Source of the DNA: Cavia porcellus | Lineage: Eukaryota > Chordata > Mammalia > Rodentia > Caviidae | Direction of reading: 5' to 3' | Assembly: GCF_034190915.1 (NCBI RefSeq) | Contig: NW_026947544.1 | Location: 2,020,001-2,084,000, forward strand | Length of the DNA: 64,000 bases | Part shown: positions 24,641 to 36,687 of the stretch, piece by piece | How the letters are laid out: the number at the start of each line of letters is the position of its first letter | Numbering within the stretch: the stretch's first letter is position 1 | The notes under the pieces: generated by a model | Told to the model about the DNA's origin: nothing | Seen by the model: the letters and a program-made list of their open reading frames with translations, nothing else | Database searches by the model: none | Program-made: the position numbers and the translations under genes

Positions 24641-25409
24641 TCCCTGGACTTCAGCTTTCAAAGCTCTCACTCTTGTCACTTGACCCTGGTTGACTTTGCC
24701 CATAATGGAATTCTTCCTTGTGTTTACTTCCCTGCAGAAATGCATCTGAGAATACAAAAATCCACTGTCTTCTGTAGATTCTTCCAGCCTTCTTGGTAGG
24801 CCTAAGAGCAGGCTCCCTATGCAGGTAGCTGCTTTATTTTGGGAGATGAAGGTGAACTGCAGTGAGGTCCCTTTCTACTTTAAACATCTGTGCATGAGGA
24901 CCGTGGGAACATTGTACCTGGAGAGAGTGGCTGAAGAATTGGAGGCCTCCTAGGTTAATCTCTCTTAAAAGACAAGCAGGAGGACTGGGTGTCTATCCTG
25001 CCTTCTCTTGAGACCTCTAGGCTTTGCAGTGTGTGAGGGCCACCTTCACTCCTACTTAGCTGTGAGGTTATTATACATGGCTTGCTTCTGTCCCTCTCCT
25101 CCCTCTCTCCCTATCTATCCCTGCAGGGAGGTTGTACATTTATTGAAATTGTAAGGTTCATATAACATACAATTTACCATTCTAACTCGTACAAGTTGGG
25201 AGCATTTAGTACATTTTTAAGGTTGTATAATTACCACAGAACATTTTCATCACCCATAAACCTTTCCCACTTCACTGTCAGTGACTCCTAAAATATGTTT
25301 ATTCTTATACTTGACTTGATAGAATACTGAAAACTCATGTCCTAAGCATTTGGTGGATTGTTGCAGTTAATATAGACATCTATGTAGCTTGTTTTGTTTT
25401 GCTTTGGTT

Positions 25410-25566
25410 TCTTTTTTTCCTCTTTTATTAGACAGGGTCTAGTTATGCATTTCAGGCTGGCCTTGAGCTCACATTGTAGCCCAGGTTAGCCTCAATCTCA
25501 AGGCAGTCCTCCTGCTTTAGCCTCCCTGAGTACTGGGATTACAGGTGTGCACTACCATGCCCAGGT
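25410..25566 (-). mobile_element. B1-like SINE
   Basis: The plus strand shows AGACAGGGTCTAGTTATGC, CAGGCTGGCCTTGAGCTCA and GGGATTACAGGTGTGCACTA. Confidence 0.8.
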
Positions 25567-25639
25567 CTTTGCTCAGTTTTTAAAGAGTCCACCTAAAAAA
25601 TGTGACAAGTTTTATGCATCACTTTATTCTCAACATAAA

Positions 25640-25730
25640 TAGACTGAAAAGCTGAGGGAGGAGGATCCGAAGTTCAAGCCCAGCCCAAGCAGCTTAATGA
25701 GACCCTGTTTCAGAATAAAAAAAGTTTTGA
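25640..25730 (+). mobile_element. B1 fragment
   Basis: GCTGAGGGAGGAGGATCCGA, AGTTCAAGCCCAGC and GAGACCCTGTTTCAGA, with a short A tail. Confidence 0.6.
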
Positions 25731-25765
25731 AGGCTAGTGAAAATTTTTACAAATATACTGTATTT

Positions 25766-25816
25766 CCCTGAAAATAAGTCAGGGTCTTGTATTAGACCCT
25801 GGGCTTATTTTCAGGG
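25766..25816. repeat. Short palindromic (hairpin) element
   Basis: CCCTGAAAATAAGTCAGGGT at 25766 is followed within a few bases by its near-exact reverse complement at 25794-25816 (one inserted G and one mismatch). This gives a stem of about 22 bp and a loop of about 6. It looks like the terminal part of a palindromic DNA-transposon-derived repeat; the family is not identified. Confidence 0.7.
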
Positions 25817-26930
25817 GATGTCTTATTTTTCATGTAGAATAATCTCACAGTCATTTCATCTTCTCCTGAAACAACCTCCAAACCTCATACTCCAGCCTCA
25901 ATTTCTTGTGACTCTTGTTCCTGTAGAACCATTGGCCCCAGTCTCTTATGTCCAGCAGCAGAGCTCTCTTCTTGTCCTTATAGCCCTGACAATTAAACCA
26001 TGAATTCTCCCCTCAAGTCATGCCCTCTTGCAGGCTGGACTTCACTAAATTTCTATTAAATCAAGTGTTAATTGGAGATTTATAAGACAGCAGCAGCCAC
26101 AAAAATGATGAGAGTTGGGAATGATGGTTCACACACAAGTGACAGGAAATCGCAGGCACCAAAACTCAGAAAATGTTTCTTTGCTTCACGTGAGTGCATC
26201 ATGTCTGTTAAACACACTAAGTTTTGAAGCAGGAAGGTTCACGTTAGACACATCTACCTCCATCTGTTACCAAGTGTGCACATCTTATGTGCATTGTCTG
26301 TAATGCTGGTTAGTTATTTGGCAGCAAGTCTCGAGTCATGTGTTTCCATAGATGCTTTCCTCTCATCCAGAGGTGCCTGCTTGGGTATTTAAAATACTTA
26401 ATTATAGTTTATGCTATCAGAGCTGTGTGGCAAGCCTGTGGTATGTATGTTGCAGCAGGCTGTTTCATTGAAAGCTCTCAAAGCTTCACCCTTCCTGCCT
26501 AGAAGGTGTGCATCGCCATGACTCACAGCATGTCAGTCTCTGGTCTTTGGTCACAGCATGATAGTCCCTGGTTGGGAGGAAGGGGTAAATGCAGGGCTGT
26601 CACAGAAACTGTGCTGTCCTTGGGGACCTCGGGCTGCCATGTCAGCAGAGCTACTGGGAGACACTGTCCCATTAGTTGAAAGAAAAGCTATGGATCAAAT
26701 AAATCCCTTTTTTGGCATCCAGGAAACCAACGTAGCTAGAGTTACAAGTGTCATGGCGTACTCTGGCCAGAGCTCTGTCATCCTTCATATTAAATAACAT
26801 TGATTTTGTTGTTTTGCACTGAACTTGCAAATTCGTTTGTGGTTTATAGTTGAGAACTATCAACATGAGGAAAATAAAATCCATTTTATATTTAGACATT
26901 TAACAACATAATAAAACTTAATCAGAGCCA

Positions 26931-27745
26931 CTGTAAAGTGTCCTGAATAGGCAAGCCCACAGGAAGTAGATTTGTGATTATCAGGTCTTGTAGCCCAGAA
27001 ATGAGCCCCTAGAGGCCCCCAACTTGGTGTCCAAAAATGGGGCAAGACGTATTTTTAAAAAAGCAGCTCTGATTTATTTTAACCTGGGCCCAGTGACACA
27101 GTGCAGTTCAAGTTTGCAAAAGCTTGAACTCCCTCAAAAATATCTCCCTCAAAAGTTTCCCAACTTTTTGTATAAAACACAGTTTACAAAGTAAGGGGTT
27201 GTGGTCCTGGATCAGGAAATGAAAGATCCTTGATCTGTTAAGGAATAAGGAAGACCTTTGTTTCCCTTTTCAGAGAACAGAGAAGACTCGCAGGAATTAA
27301 CAATGCTTTGTCAACTTAGTTTAGCACTCAATTTTAGATAACTGTTGTTTGCAGAGGGCAGCAATGGTTAACATATCAGTTAGGTCAGGTTCCCAGAGAT
27401 TTATAGTTCTTTATAGAGGAGAGCATTGATTAACATACCAATTAGGTCACCCAGAAAAATGGCACATACAGAACAGTATGACGGCGTTACAGGTACTTTG
27501 ATCATATAACTTAGGCATAACACAAACATAACGAAGCTCTTTTTGCTAATGTACAGCACCAGGGGCCAAGGAAAGAGGGAGCCTGTGGAGACTGCATGGG
27601 GCAGGGGTTTCTTTTGGAGTGAGTGATCAAGGAGGTCTGGAATTAGTGATAGTTGTGTGACTTGGTAAACATAACTGAAAACCAATGTGCTCGCACCTTT
27701 GCAGAGAGTGAATTGTGAGACACCTAAAATTCTGTCTCCATTTTT
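26931..27745 (-). mobile_element. LTR-like block of an endogenous retrovirus (uncertain borders)
   Basis: Read on minus, the block has an AAAATAAATCAGAG polyadenylation-type signal near 27065 and an LTR-end-like sequence near 27020-27035 (GGACACCA on minus) followed by a TTGGGGGCC stretch. Bases from about 27355 to 27535 resemble 53510-53690 inside the provirus: AGAGGGCA, CAATGGTTAACATATCA, AATTAGGTCAC and AACGAAGCT occur in the same order. I infer a decayed LTR or subgenomic retroviral fragment. No coding sequence is recognised. Confidence 0.45.
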
Positions 27746-30700
27746 TAGGAATCTAAACATGAATGTTTAGATTCATGTTTAGATAAATATTCTTTTCATT
27801 TAAAATGTGTGTGAAGAGCCTGTAGCTCAGAGGCTTGCAAACTTGGTGCAGGATCACGGGACAAGCCACTTACTGATCAGGCTGCCCTCCCAGTCAGCCC
27901 AGGAAGAGGCTTCTACTTGGGATCAGTGCTGAGCGTTCATCAGCTGGGCACAGTAGCCACACTACTCATCACACCAGCAGCCACAGGCTTTTCTCTACAT
28001 CCACCACTCCCGAAGGTAGGAACCAATATGAGCCAGTCCTCAGTTCTGTTCTGGGTGAGCCCAAGGTAGGAGGAGCAGCTTGCAGGACTCTCCCTTTAAG
28101 TGCCCCTGTGTGTCCTGTGGTCAGTCCTGCCTCCCACCTACCAGTTAGTTCTGTGCCACCAACCTTCCCTGGACCCTGCTTAGGCACTTGGGTGGAGCCA
28201 GAGTCCAGTGAAGTGGGCTGTCTGACAGAATCTCCTGGTGGGGTCCTCCTTCTCTGCTCCCCATGTAACCACCTATCCATGCTAAGTTCCTGCCCACCTG
28301 TCGCCTCCCAGAACCATCTGCCTTTAAGTTTCCCACACCCTCTCTTGGACACACCCACAACTGTGCATGCAGAACCCTAGAGAACCTAGGGGAAGGAGAT
28401 CGACTTGGACAAAAAAGTGAACCAGGGAGTTGAACTCTGTCTTCTCTGGTGGGAGGAATGTGGTAAAGCATGGTTCAACATGGTGGTTTTGCAAAGCAGA
28501 TGAGTCAACAGAGAGGGGTGGTGCAACTACTGGTTTAATGTGGGTGGGGACCGAGGCCGCCTCTGGCCCATGGTTCTTTTGTTTTTTATTTTCTTGTTTG
28601 TTGGTTTTAACTAAGGTCCTCTTGGCCTCCATTTGCTCACAGATTGCCTGTATCTGCTTCTTCACTGTAAATAGCAGAAGGGAATCCTAGGAGTAGGTGT
28701 GGCTTCCTGGAGCTAAAAGATGTTGTACCTGAAAGATTCCATGTCCTTTTATGGAAAAAAGGCTTGCCAACTGTGTGGGGTTTGGTGCAGAGATTTGGGG
28801 AGTGTCCCTAAAGGTGTGCGTGGCCATCACGAACATGGAGCTACCTGGATGTTCTCAGAGACATTTCCTCTTGGTGTTGTGGATTCTCTTGCCAAACGAT
28901 AGCCATTTATTTCTCTGTCACTTTCCTCTTCCTGCAGGAGATGGGGGGGGGGCCTTAAGTGCCGGGCCCTGGGGAATACTGCTCAGCTGCTTCAATTGAC
29001 AGGGTTGGCTGGGGAGGATTATCCTTGGATGGCAAGCAAGGGCTGGAGGTGCCACTCAGTTCATGGAGAAGGTGATGGGAAAATGTCCCACTGTTGGAGA
29101 CTGTTGGAAAATTGAGGCAAAGAAGTTTGTTTTGGAATGTGAGGGTGCTAGGTAGCTACTTTGTTCTATGATTTTTTAGGTGTCGGATTTTTCAAGGGCA
29201 CATGTGTTTGTGGCAGTTAAAAGCAGATTCAAGCGCAGTTTATTATAGGAACTTACAGTTTAACTTTTAGTAGCATTAATACTGTAGTGCCTATGGAAAG
29301 ATCTGAATGGCTTATGAACTGTGGTAGTTCTGTCCACTCCAAGACATGTGGATATATGAAAACCCAGTGACAAACCTGGGTGTCACACAAGTGCTTTCTC
29401 CCGAGAAACAATGCCTGGAAGGGCCCCTTCCTAAGATGTGGCCAACACATGGACCTTGCAAGCTGTCTGATACTTTTCTCCAGTAGGCAGGACCAGAGGC
29501 ACTGGGGAAACAGTTGCTTTGAGGATGGAAAAGGGAGTAGAGATAAGCCAACTGGGGCAGCCCATGGTGCCAAGAAGGAAGGGGACACACAAGTACATGC
29601 AAATGACCCAAATGGTAACGAGGGTGTGTTAGAGGGACCAAAGCCAACAGTGACCAAAGCCAGAACAATGTAAGCAATGAAGTAAATAGTGGATTCATGT
29701 GTGAAGTAAATCTGTGGGCCCATGACATACACAGAAACCGTTGAATACATTAATGCATGCCAAGCAGAGCAGTTTGTCTTACCAAAAAAATTCTTTATCA
29801 GGTAGCCAAGGTCAGTGTCAACAGAGATAAACATGCTCATAGCATGTAAACTTTATAATAGCAGTATTTTCCCTCCATGGTCTTTTCACCTCGAATTATT
29901 AATCCTGCTCTAATCATAAATAGAAAAAAATCAGTTCCCAAATGCTTGAGTAATCCTCTTCAAAACTGTCAAGAGCATGGAAAACAAGGCCTGCCTGAGA
30001 AGTTGTATGTTTTGGTCTATTCAGGCTATTTATTTTATGTGTTAGATTTGGTGGCTTAAAACAAGACATTGGATTTTTAACAGCTCTGGCGGCTAAAGTC
30101 CAAGGCTGAGGCATGGTGGATTTAGTGACTGGTGAAGGCTGTTTCCTGGTTCATAAATGGTGCTAACTGTGTGACCTAACTTGTTGGAAGAGAAAGGGAT
30201 CTCTTTATTATAAGGGCACTAATTCCATTTATGAGGCCCCATCTTCATGACCTCATCACCGCCCAAAGATCTCCAGCTCCTCATTTCATCTTCTTGAGTA
30301 TTAGGTATTTTTAATACCAGTACTGACAAGAGTTGGGGATGGTCACAGTTCTTAGCACTGGCACCTAAGGAGACGTGCTGAGATGCTATTTTTTTTTTTT
30401 ATGGTAAATGGTGGGTCCTAGGACCAGAAAAGGACATTAAATAAAGAGGATGTCTGAGTAATTTTGGCCTTTGGTCACTGTGATGGATTAACAACTCATG
30501 GCAACTTGTCACACCCAGCTGACCTCAATCAGCATCAGTGTAGTACTGGGTATGGAGGGCTTCCTTGAGGATTGTTGCCAACAGCATAAAAGGAGACTCA
30601 GAGAGGAAGAAGTACTGCTGTGGTTCTCCTGGAGGAACTTGTTAAGCTTCTTTCCTGATATGAACTCAGCTGTTTCATCAGAGGAGCTTGGGACCTTGTC

Positions 30701-31554
30701 GCTGAGGATGGCTGTGAAACTTTTTGGGGGAGCCCTGGTTCTTATTTGAGCATCACTTCTTGGTTCCAGTGCAGATCCCTCAGCCTGCTGGCACAGATCC
30801 TTCATTCTGCTGGCACAGACCTTCTAGCTTCCACCACTGACCTTTGGGCTTTCCCAACACAGATCAATGAAACAGACTTGTATGAGACATTCTTTGTGGG
30901 CTCTGGGCCTCCAGTTGGAATCATGAGGGGCATTTTCATGGGCTCTAGGTCTTCAGCTGGACTCATACATGACATTGCCATGGGGCCCAGGTCCTCAGCT
31001 GAATTTCCTGCATTCATTGCTTCATTCATTTGACTCTTTGAGTGACTATTATAAAATAATTCTGTAAATTATGTGACCTGTATTAAATCATTTTCCTTGC
31101 AAATCCTCCCTACAACGGTTACTATTAACACATCAGTCTTGGCTCATTAACTGAGACAGTCAGCTTTCCATTGCTATAACAGAAGTGCCCAAGACAATTA
31201 GCTCTTAAAAGAGAAAAAGTCTATTTGAAACTTACAGTTTTGGAGGTTGTGGTCCATAGTGCATTGGATCTATTGCTTTTGCACTTGTGGGGCAGCAGCA
31301 CATCATGGCCATACTGTGTGGTAGAACAGAACAGAAGCTAAAGAGGAAGAGAAAGAAGAGGTGGAAGGGGAGGGAAGAAGGTACTCCTTGACTTATGATG
31401 GTTCCACTCTGCTGTTTTCAATTTTACGATGGTACAGAAGGGAGTGTGCATTCACTAGAAACCTGACTTCAGGGTTTGGGTTTTGGTCTTATCTCAGGTT
31501 GGCAATATGCTATCATATGCTCTCTTGAGATCCAGGAAGTGAGCTGCAGTTTCT

Positions 31555-31702
31555 TTTGTCTTTTTGAGGCAGGGTCTCTCTATGCAGTTCATGCTGGCTT
31601 TGAGCTCACTTTGTAGCCCAGACTGATCTTGAACTTGCAATGATCCTCCTGCCTCAAACTCCCAAGTCCTGAGATTACAGGCATGAGCCACCACACCCTA
31701 GA
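31555..31702 (-). mobile_element. B1-like SINE
   Basis: The plus strand shows GAGGCAGGGTCTCTCTATGC, CATGCTGGCTTTGAGCTCA, CCTCCTGCCTCAAACTCC and GGCATGAGCCACCACACCC. Confidence 0.85.
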
Positions 31703-34020
31703 AACTTTGAGCTGCAGTTTCTAGGCCTATCATGATGGTGAGGGAAGTAACCAAATAACCGTGTATGTGCTGGGCCCCTGGGCTAGGATGTTTGGTAGAT
31801 TAGATGTATTGAAGCCACTTTTGGTTTACAGTATTTTCAATTTACAGTGGGTTTATCAGGACATCATCCCTTCTGAGCTGAAAAGCATCTCTATCTAATA
31901 GGACACACCTTTTGGAAAGTTTGGTGTAATGAAGTGTTTAATTGGTTCTCAGGAATTAAGTGGATTCCTGTTGGATGTGCATTGTGGATTTGGAGTAAGG
32001 CACCTGCCAGAAGAATGTTAGCTTCCTCCTCTGTTTGCAACAGAAGCACGTACCTGGTGAAATAATGCATGCAGATGAAAAATACTAGAACGAATGTGAG
32101 CTTCACAGTTGAAGACACTGGTTCAGATCCTCATTTTGCTTCTCGTTGTGGCCGTTAGGCTAGCAAAACTTGCTGACCTCATGGCCCTGGATGATGGGGA
32201 ATCCATAGCAACCCTTCTTGCAAACTTACTTAAATGCTTCACAGATATAAAAAGAGTTTACCGTCAAGTAGGTGGGGGGGGGGGCAGTTACTCTTACTAA
32301 AATAATCATGCAATGCAGACTAAAAAGCAGTTTGCTTCATTTAATGAAATGGGTAGGAAATGTGAAATGAAGCAATGCCTTGGATTGCAAGGAGTTGATG
32401 AGAACAGGCAGGAGAGAGAAAGTCCCTCCATTGGCTCAACCCAGTATTTAGAGTTAGGGGCAGCAGTGGGTCCTGTGCAAGGCCCAGGCACGAAAGTCTT
32501 GGGTACCCCTAGAAAGGGAGGTGGTGCATGGAGACCCTAAATGCAGATCATTGTGAAGACAGATGAATTGGGTGATTCAGAGTTAGCTGAACAGCTTTGT
32601 CTTCTTCCCCAAGTGCCATGCACACAACAAAACTTTCGGAGCACTTGGTTGATGGGTTGATGGATTACATTCCTGATGAGTATGTAATCACCCAAGCATA
32701 TAGATATACACCAAATAGGCCATTGAATGTCTTCTGGGACTTTATTATGGCTGTAGAGTTGAACTGTGTGTCACTCGTGTGTGATCATCAGGAGCACCGA
32801 AACAGATGCAGCTGCATGACAGTGGTGGGGAAGGCTTTTTTCTCTTTCCTGTTTTTGATGTATTAGAAGGAAGACTCCTCATGATGCCTGGGGTTTGAAA
32901 GGAGAAGCCTCTGGAGGCTTCCATATGGGTGCTCTGGGAGCCCCCCTCCCTGCATTTGCTCAGCGGTGAAGGTGAAAGTTGACAGAGCCTGCATGCACTC
33001 TGTCACAAGGCAGCCAGCTGGCGCTGACACACCAGCTGTTGCTACCAGGGCTTCTTGACTCTTCAGTGCTGCAGACAGTGAGATGTGAGGGCTGCAGCAG
33101 TAGGCAGGGAAGGGGCAGTCTGTGCCCCCCCACCCCCACCCCCACCCCAGCACATTGCCGTCACTGTTGGCTGTGAGCTGGGTGAGCTCAGGTCCACTGC
33201 AGCGAGCAGGGGAGCAGGTAAGGGACTCTGGCACTCATTGGAGAATGTTTCATTTGCAAGGGGACTCATTTGAAAACATTTGTGCATTTGTCAGAGGGTT
33301 GTTCTCAATGCCTCTTTTGTTCTGCTGTCTTGAAGTCAGGTTGCTTGTCAACTCGCAGTGGTGTGGGTAAGGTCTGGTAGAATCTGTAGATGTTTTCATT
33401 GTTGAGTGTTCTGCCCAAAGATGAAAAATAATGCAAATTGGGGTGCAGCCTCGGGCCAAGGCTCTGCAGTTATGCACGTGTGTACATGTGTGTATGCTGG
33501 AGCTGCACAGGTATCTGTAGATACATGCAGTTTTTTTTGCAGCTTTGGCTTTCACAATTTGTTAAATGCACATTGGTGCTGGAAACCACAGCAGCATTGT
33601 CTGTCCCAAGGGACTGGTAGCCCTTGGTATATGGGATTGTTGCTCTGCGTCATGTCTGCAAATGGCTTATTCAAGCAGGCTCACTCAAAGACGCTGGCAT
33701 CACATTAAGACCCTTTGCCTTGCTTTTCATTTTTAACTTTAGTAAGAAGCACCTCTCTCCTGAGGTGTTGTGTGTGGATGTTGAAAGGAAACACTGAATT
33801 AACCACATCCAAATTAATTAAAAAAAAAAAGAGAGAGCAAAATCAAGGATGTTCACTTGGTCACGAAAAATGCTTTGTGGATACATTCACACTCAGCCTG
33901 CTACCTGCAGTGAAAACTTCCCAGGAAGGAATTAGAATCACTGTGGTTCTTAGTATTTTCCAGTTCTGTTTGGTGTGATTGTGATAGTGCAGAGTAATGC
34001 GTTTCTGTAAGGATGTTACT

Positions 34021-34062
34021 GGACATGGACTTTTTTTTTTTTTTTTTTGGACATGGACTTTT
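34021..34062 (-). mobile_element. Poly(T)-only insertion with 14-bp target duplication
   Basis: GGACATGGACTTTT at 34021-34034 and again at 34049-34062 brackets a run of T. The inserted material consists only of T (poly-A on minus). This fits a target-primed insertion that copied only a poly-A tail. Confidence 0.65.
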
Positions 34063-34476
34063 ACAAAATCTGTTTTGCCCTTTATGTTGTCATAAGAAGA
34101 ACAGATTATCCTTCTACTTATGCTGCTAATGGTTGAATTGCTTTTGCTTCATGAGAGGCAGTTTTGTGTGTGTAGAGGAGCTGCCATTTTCACAGGGAAA
34201 GTGCTGCATAGCTATATCTACACAGACACACACACACTCCCTCCCTCCCCCACTTCCTCCCTCTCTCCCTTTCAGGCGGTGGGCACAGACTTGTGGAATG
34301 AGGTACTGTATCATTTTGTAGGTGCTGAGGGAACTAGGGAAAAGGAGCTCAAAGAAAGGTTTCTGAAAATCAATCTGCAGTCTTTGTAATTAAGCAGCCT
34401 GCTGCTTACCTATACAGTGTCCTAAGATTTATAAAATAAATGAATGAAAATAACTTTTTAATATCATATTAAAAAA

Positions 34477-34512
34477 CTACACTTGATCTTAGCCAAAAGG
34501 CAAAGAAGTGAT
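34477..34512 (-). pseudogene. U2 snRNA 5' fragment (retropseudogene)
   Basis: The reverse complement reads ATCACTTCTTTGCC, then TTTTGGCTAAGATCAAGTGT, then AG. This is the first 36 nt of U2 snRNA, with changes at the CpG and in the CTCGGCC segment. Similarity ends after nt 36. There is no snRNA promoter or branch-recognition region, so it is a truncated nonfunctional copy. Confidence 0.85.
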
Positions 34513-35689
34513 GTCTCATTAAAACTATAGTTTGATAAGATTTGGCAAATGATTGGCCTATTTTTCATGCAAAATAGAACCTTTGAGGACTCACTCTGCA
34601 GTATTTGTGATGATTTTGTTGCAGAAAACATGGTAGAAAAGGTCACATCTGTATTTTGTGTTGCTGTACAGAGAACAAACATTTTATGCTTCCTCCTTAT
34701 TTTGTCCATCTGTTTTGTTTTTTCTCTCTCTTACACAAACACACTGCACACACGCATGCGCGTGTGCATGTGCACTCCTTTTATCTGGTGAATTCTGATT
34801 CTTAGTGGTAAACACAAAATCAAGTTTGTAGAGTCCTGGAAACTGTCATACATGTATGTTAACTGCATAAGTTGCAGAAGGCTTCATTTTTGCTCACCTG
34901 GAAAGATAAATGGCCCTAGTAAATGCACGCTAATTTGCCACTTGTTTTGTGTGATTGGCTGTTCCCTTAAAGTCTGCCTTAGCATTTCTACGTAATCTTT
35001 GACATGTGTTTGTGGAACACTTCACTACCTGTAATCCTTTGCCTCTAAAATATGGATGAAAATATGGGAAGGTCAGTGTGAGGAGGCAGTAGAAGCAAAC
35101 TGTGTTTTGTGTCTACTTGACTGGCCCATCTGTGGTCAGGCACCTGGTTTTTCTAGCTGGCTTTTCATAGAGGTTAGCAGCTTGGCATTTCTGAATGCTA
35201 ACAGATTTCCCTGGATGTCCAAAGAGATCCGAGAGTGATTTAATTATTCACTTTTAAAAAATATCTTTGCAGACCCCTTCTTACAAACTGGTGAGCATTG
35301 ACAGTACCTTTTTGCATATATACCTTGGGTTTTGCATATATACCTTGGGTCTCAAGCTTATAGTGAAGCAGACTGGGTGTAAAGTGACTGAGTTATTCCT
35401 CTGGTTACAGCAGGTTGTCACATTGGTGGATTTCTGGTGACTCATAAGAAAATGGCCTACAGGTAATCATGCTGTGAATGTAGAACTTTACAAGGTTTCA
35501 GAACATCTCAGGTGTTCAGCTCACAGATGAGCTTCTCTAGGGTGTGACTTGCATGCAGTTAACCGATTATTTTAATTATGTTAGCAAATCTAGCTAGTGG
35601 GTCCATTCAGTGTACTTGGATGCTATTAAAGGTGGAATAACTAGAAATTCTAGGAAGATGTTTAACATATATGCATAAGTATATATGTG

Positions 35690-35762
35690 TGTAAATGTGT
35701 GCATACATATATATACATACATATATATATACATATATATATACATATATATATATATACAC
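35690..35762. repeat. (TA)n/(CATA)n microsatellite
   Basis: Alternating CATA, TATATA and TACATA units over about 70 bp. Confidence 0.9.
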
Positions 35763-36610
35763 TACAGACATTTTCTATAGTAATTAAATGTGCAGAGTAA
35801 TTAATGTATAATAAATACCTAAATTCTTGTGTTGTTTCCAAGCTCAACTAAAGAGCAGTTACCAGGCAGTCATCTGAGGTGTGACATTTTCAGAATTTTA
35901 GGCCACATGCAGTTGTGTTAAAGGAAGGCAGCTGATCTAAACAATTTTCTCTTGTTTACGGAGATAGCTGTTGTAACTAGATTTTTAATAGGCTTTACTA
36001 GTGGGCTCCCTGAAGTTCAGAATTTGCCTCTTGTTTGATGTATGAAAATCTTAACCATTAATCTGAGATTACAATATCCTAGGATGTGATATACAGTTTA
36101 TAATAACTAATAATTTAATTTTTTAGAAAATCTATTTCCCTAATTAAAACTTTTTTTTCTTTTTGTTAAGAATATAGAGAGGCCCTGGAAAATGGAATGA
36201 AGATATTAGAAGTCCCTTACCCAGGGGCTGTACTGTGGAACATGGAAGTATACTAGCTGCATAATTCCTTTTCTAGACAAATATGTTTGTATATATGCAA
36301 TCCTTTGCACACATTGTGCAGAAGCTGCCTTTCTGAAAAGCTTTTCTGTGTATGATGTGCCCTCCCACAAGTGAGCCTTGGCATTCAGGGCTGATTCCAG
36401 CTTTTCACAATTACCAGCATCACTGCTATGACTACTTCATTGTGCAATAATTGTGTTCTTCTGTGCCAGTTTGTTTAAGATGAAAATCCAGACATAGAAT
36501 TGCTAGGTGGGCATTTAGGGTCCCCGTGGTGTCATATTTAGAGTATGTTTACTCTTTGTGCTGCAGTCATCTATGATTCCTTCTTTGCCCAAAACTTTGT
36601 CTGTTTCTTT

Positions 36611-36687
36611 TCCTGGTGCTAGAGATCCAGCCCAGGGTCTCTCACATGCCAGGCAAGCTTTCTGCTACCAAGCTATATCCCTAGCAC
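36611..36687 (-). mobile_element. ID SINE (old)
   Basis: The plus strand has GGTGCTAGAGATCCAGCCCA, CATGCCAGGCAAGC and CCAAGCTATATCCCTAGC, the reverse complement of an ID unit. Confidence 0.65.

Larger units (their letters stand above)
18327..26930. other. Shroom2 30-kb intron, first part
   Basis: No exon is recognised. Contents are an L1 3' piece (18820-19575), a (TG)n (20436-20475), a B1-ID composite (20942-21108), a GGAT microsatellite (21935-22003), IDs at 22386-22464 and 22828-23060, B1-like SINEs at 24490-24640, 25410-25566 and 25640-25730, and a hairpin element at 25766-25816. The rest appears to be unique intron sequence. Open frames such as 23299-23535 or 24056-24433 show no family signal. 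Confidence 0.7.
27780..34475. other. Shroom2 30-kb intron, middle part
   Basis: Mostly unclassified intron sequence. It contains a B1 SINE (31555-31702, minus), a 42-bp-period degenerate repeat (about 30885-31010), a G-run (32273-32284), CCCCCACC runs near 33128-33150 (antisense open frames there are repeat artefacts), and a poly-T flanked by a target duplication at 34021-34062. Several frames of 75-195 codons exist, for example 29253-29840 minus, but they have no family match or splice support. Confidence 0.65.

Noticed and set aside
29253..29840. 195-codon minus open frame in the large intron
   Set aside because: No recognisable domain, no splice context, and a composition like the surrounding intron; chance is likely in 30 kb on six frames.
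33063..33287. Overlapping frames with glycine or proline runs
   Set aside because: They come from the CCCCCACC low-complexity run and have no other coding signal.
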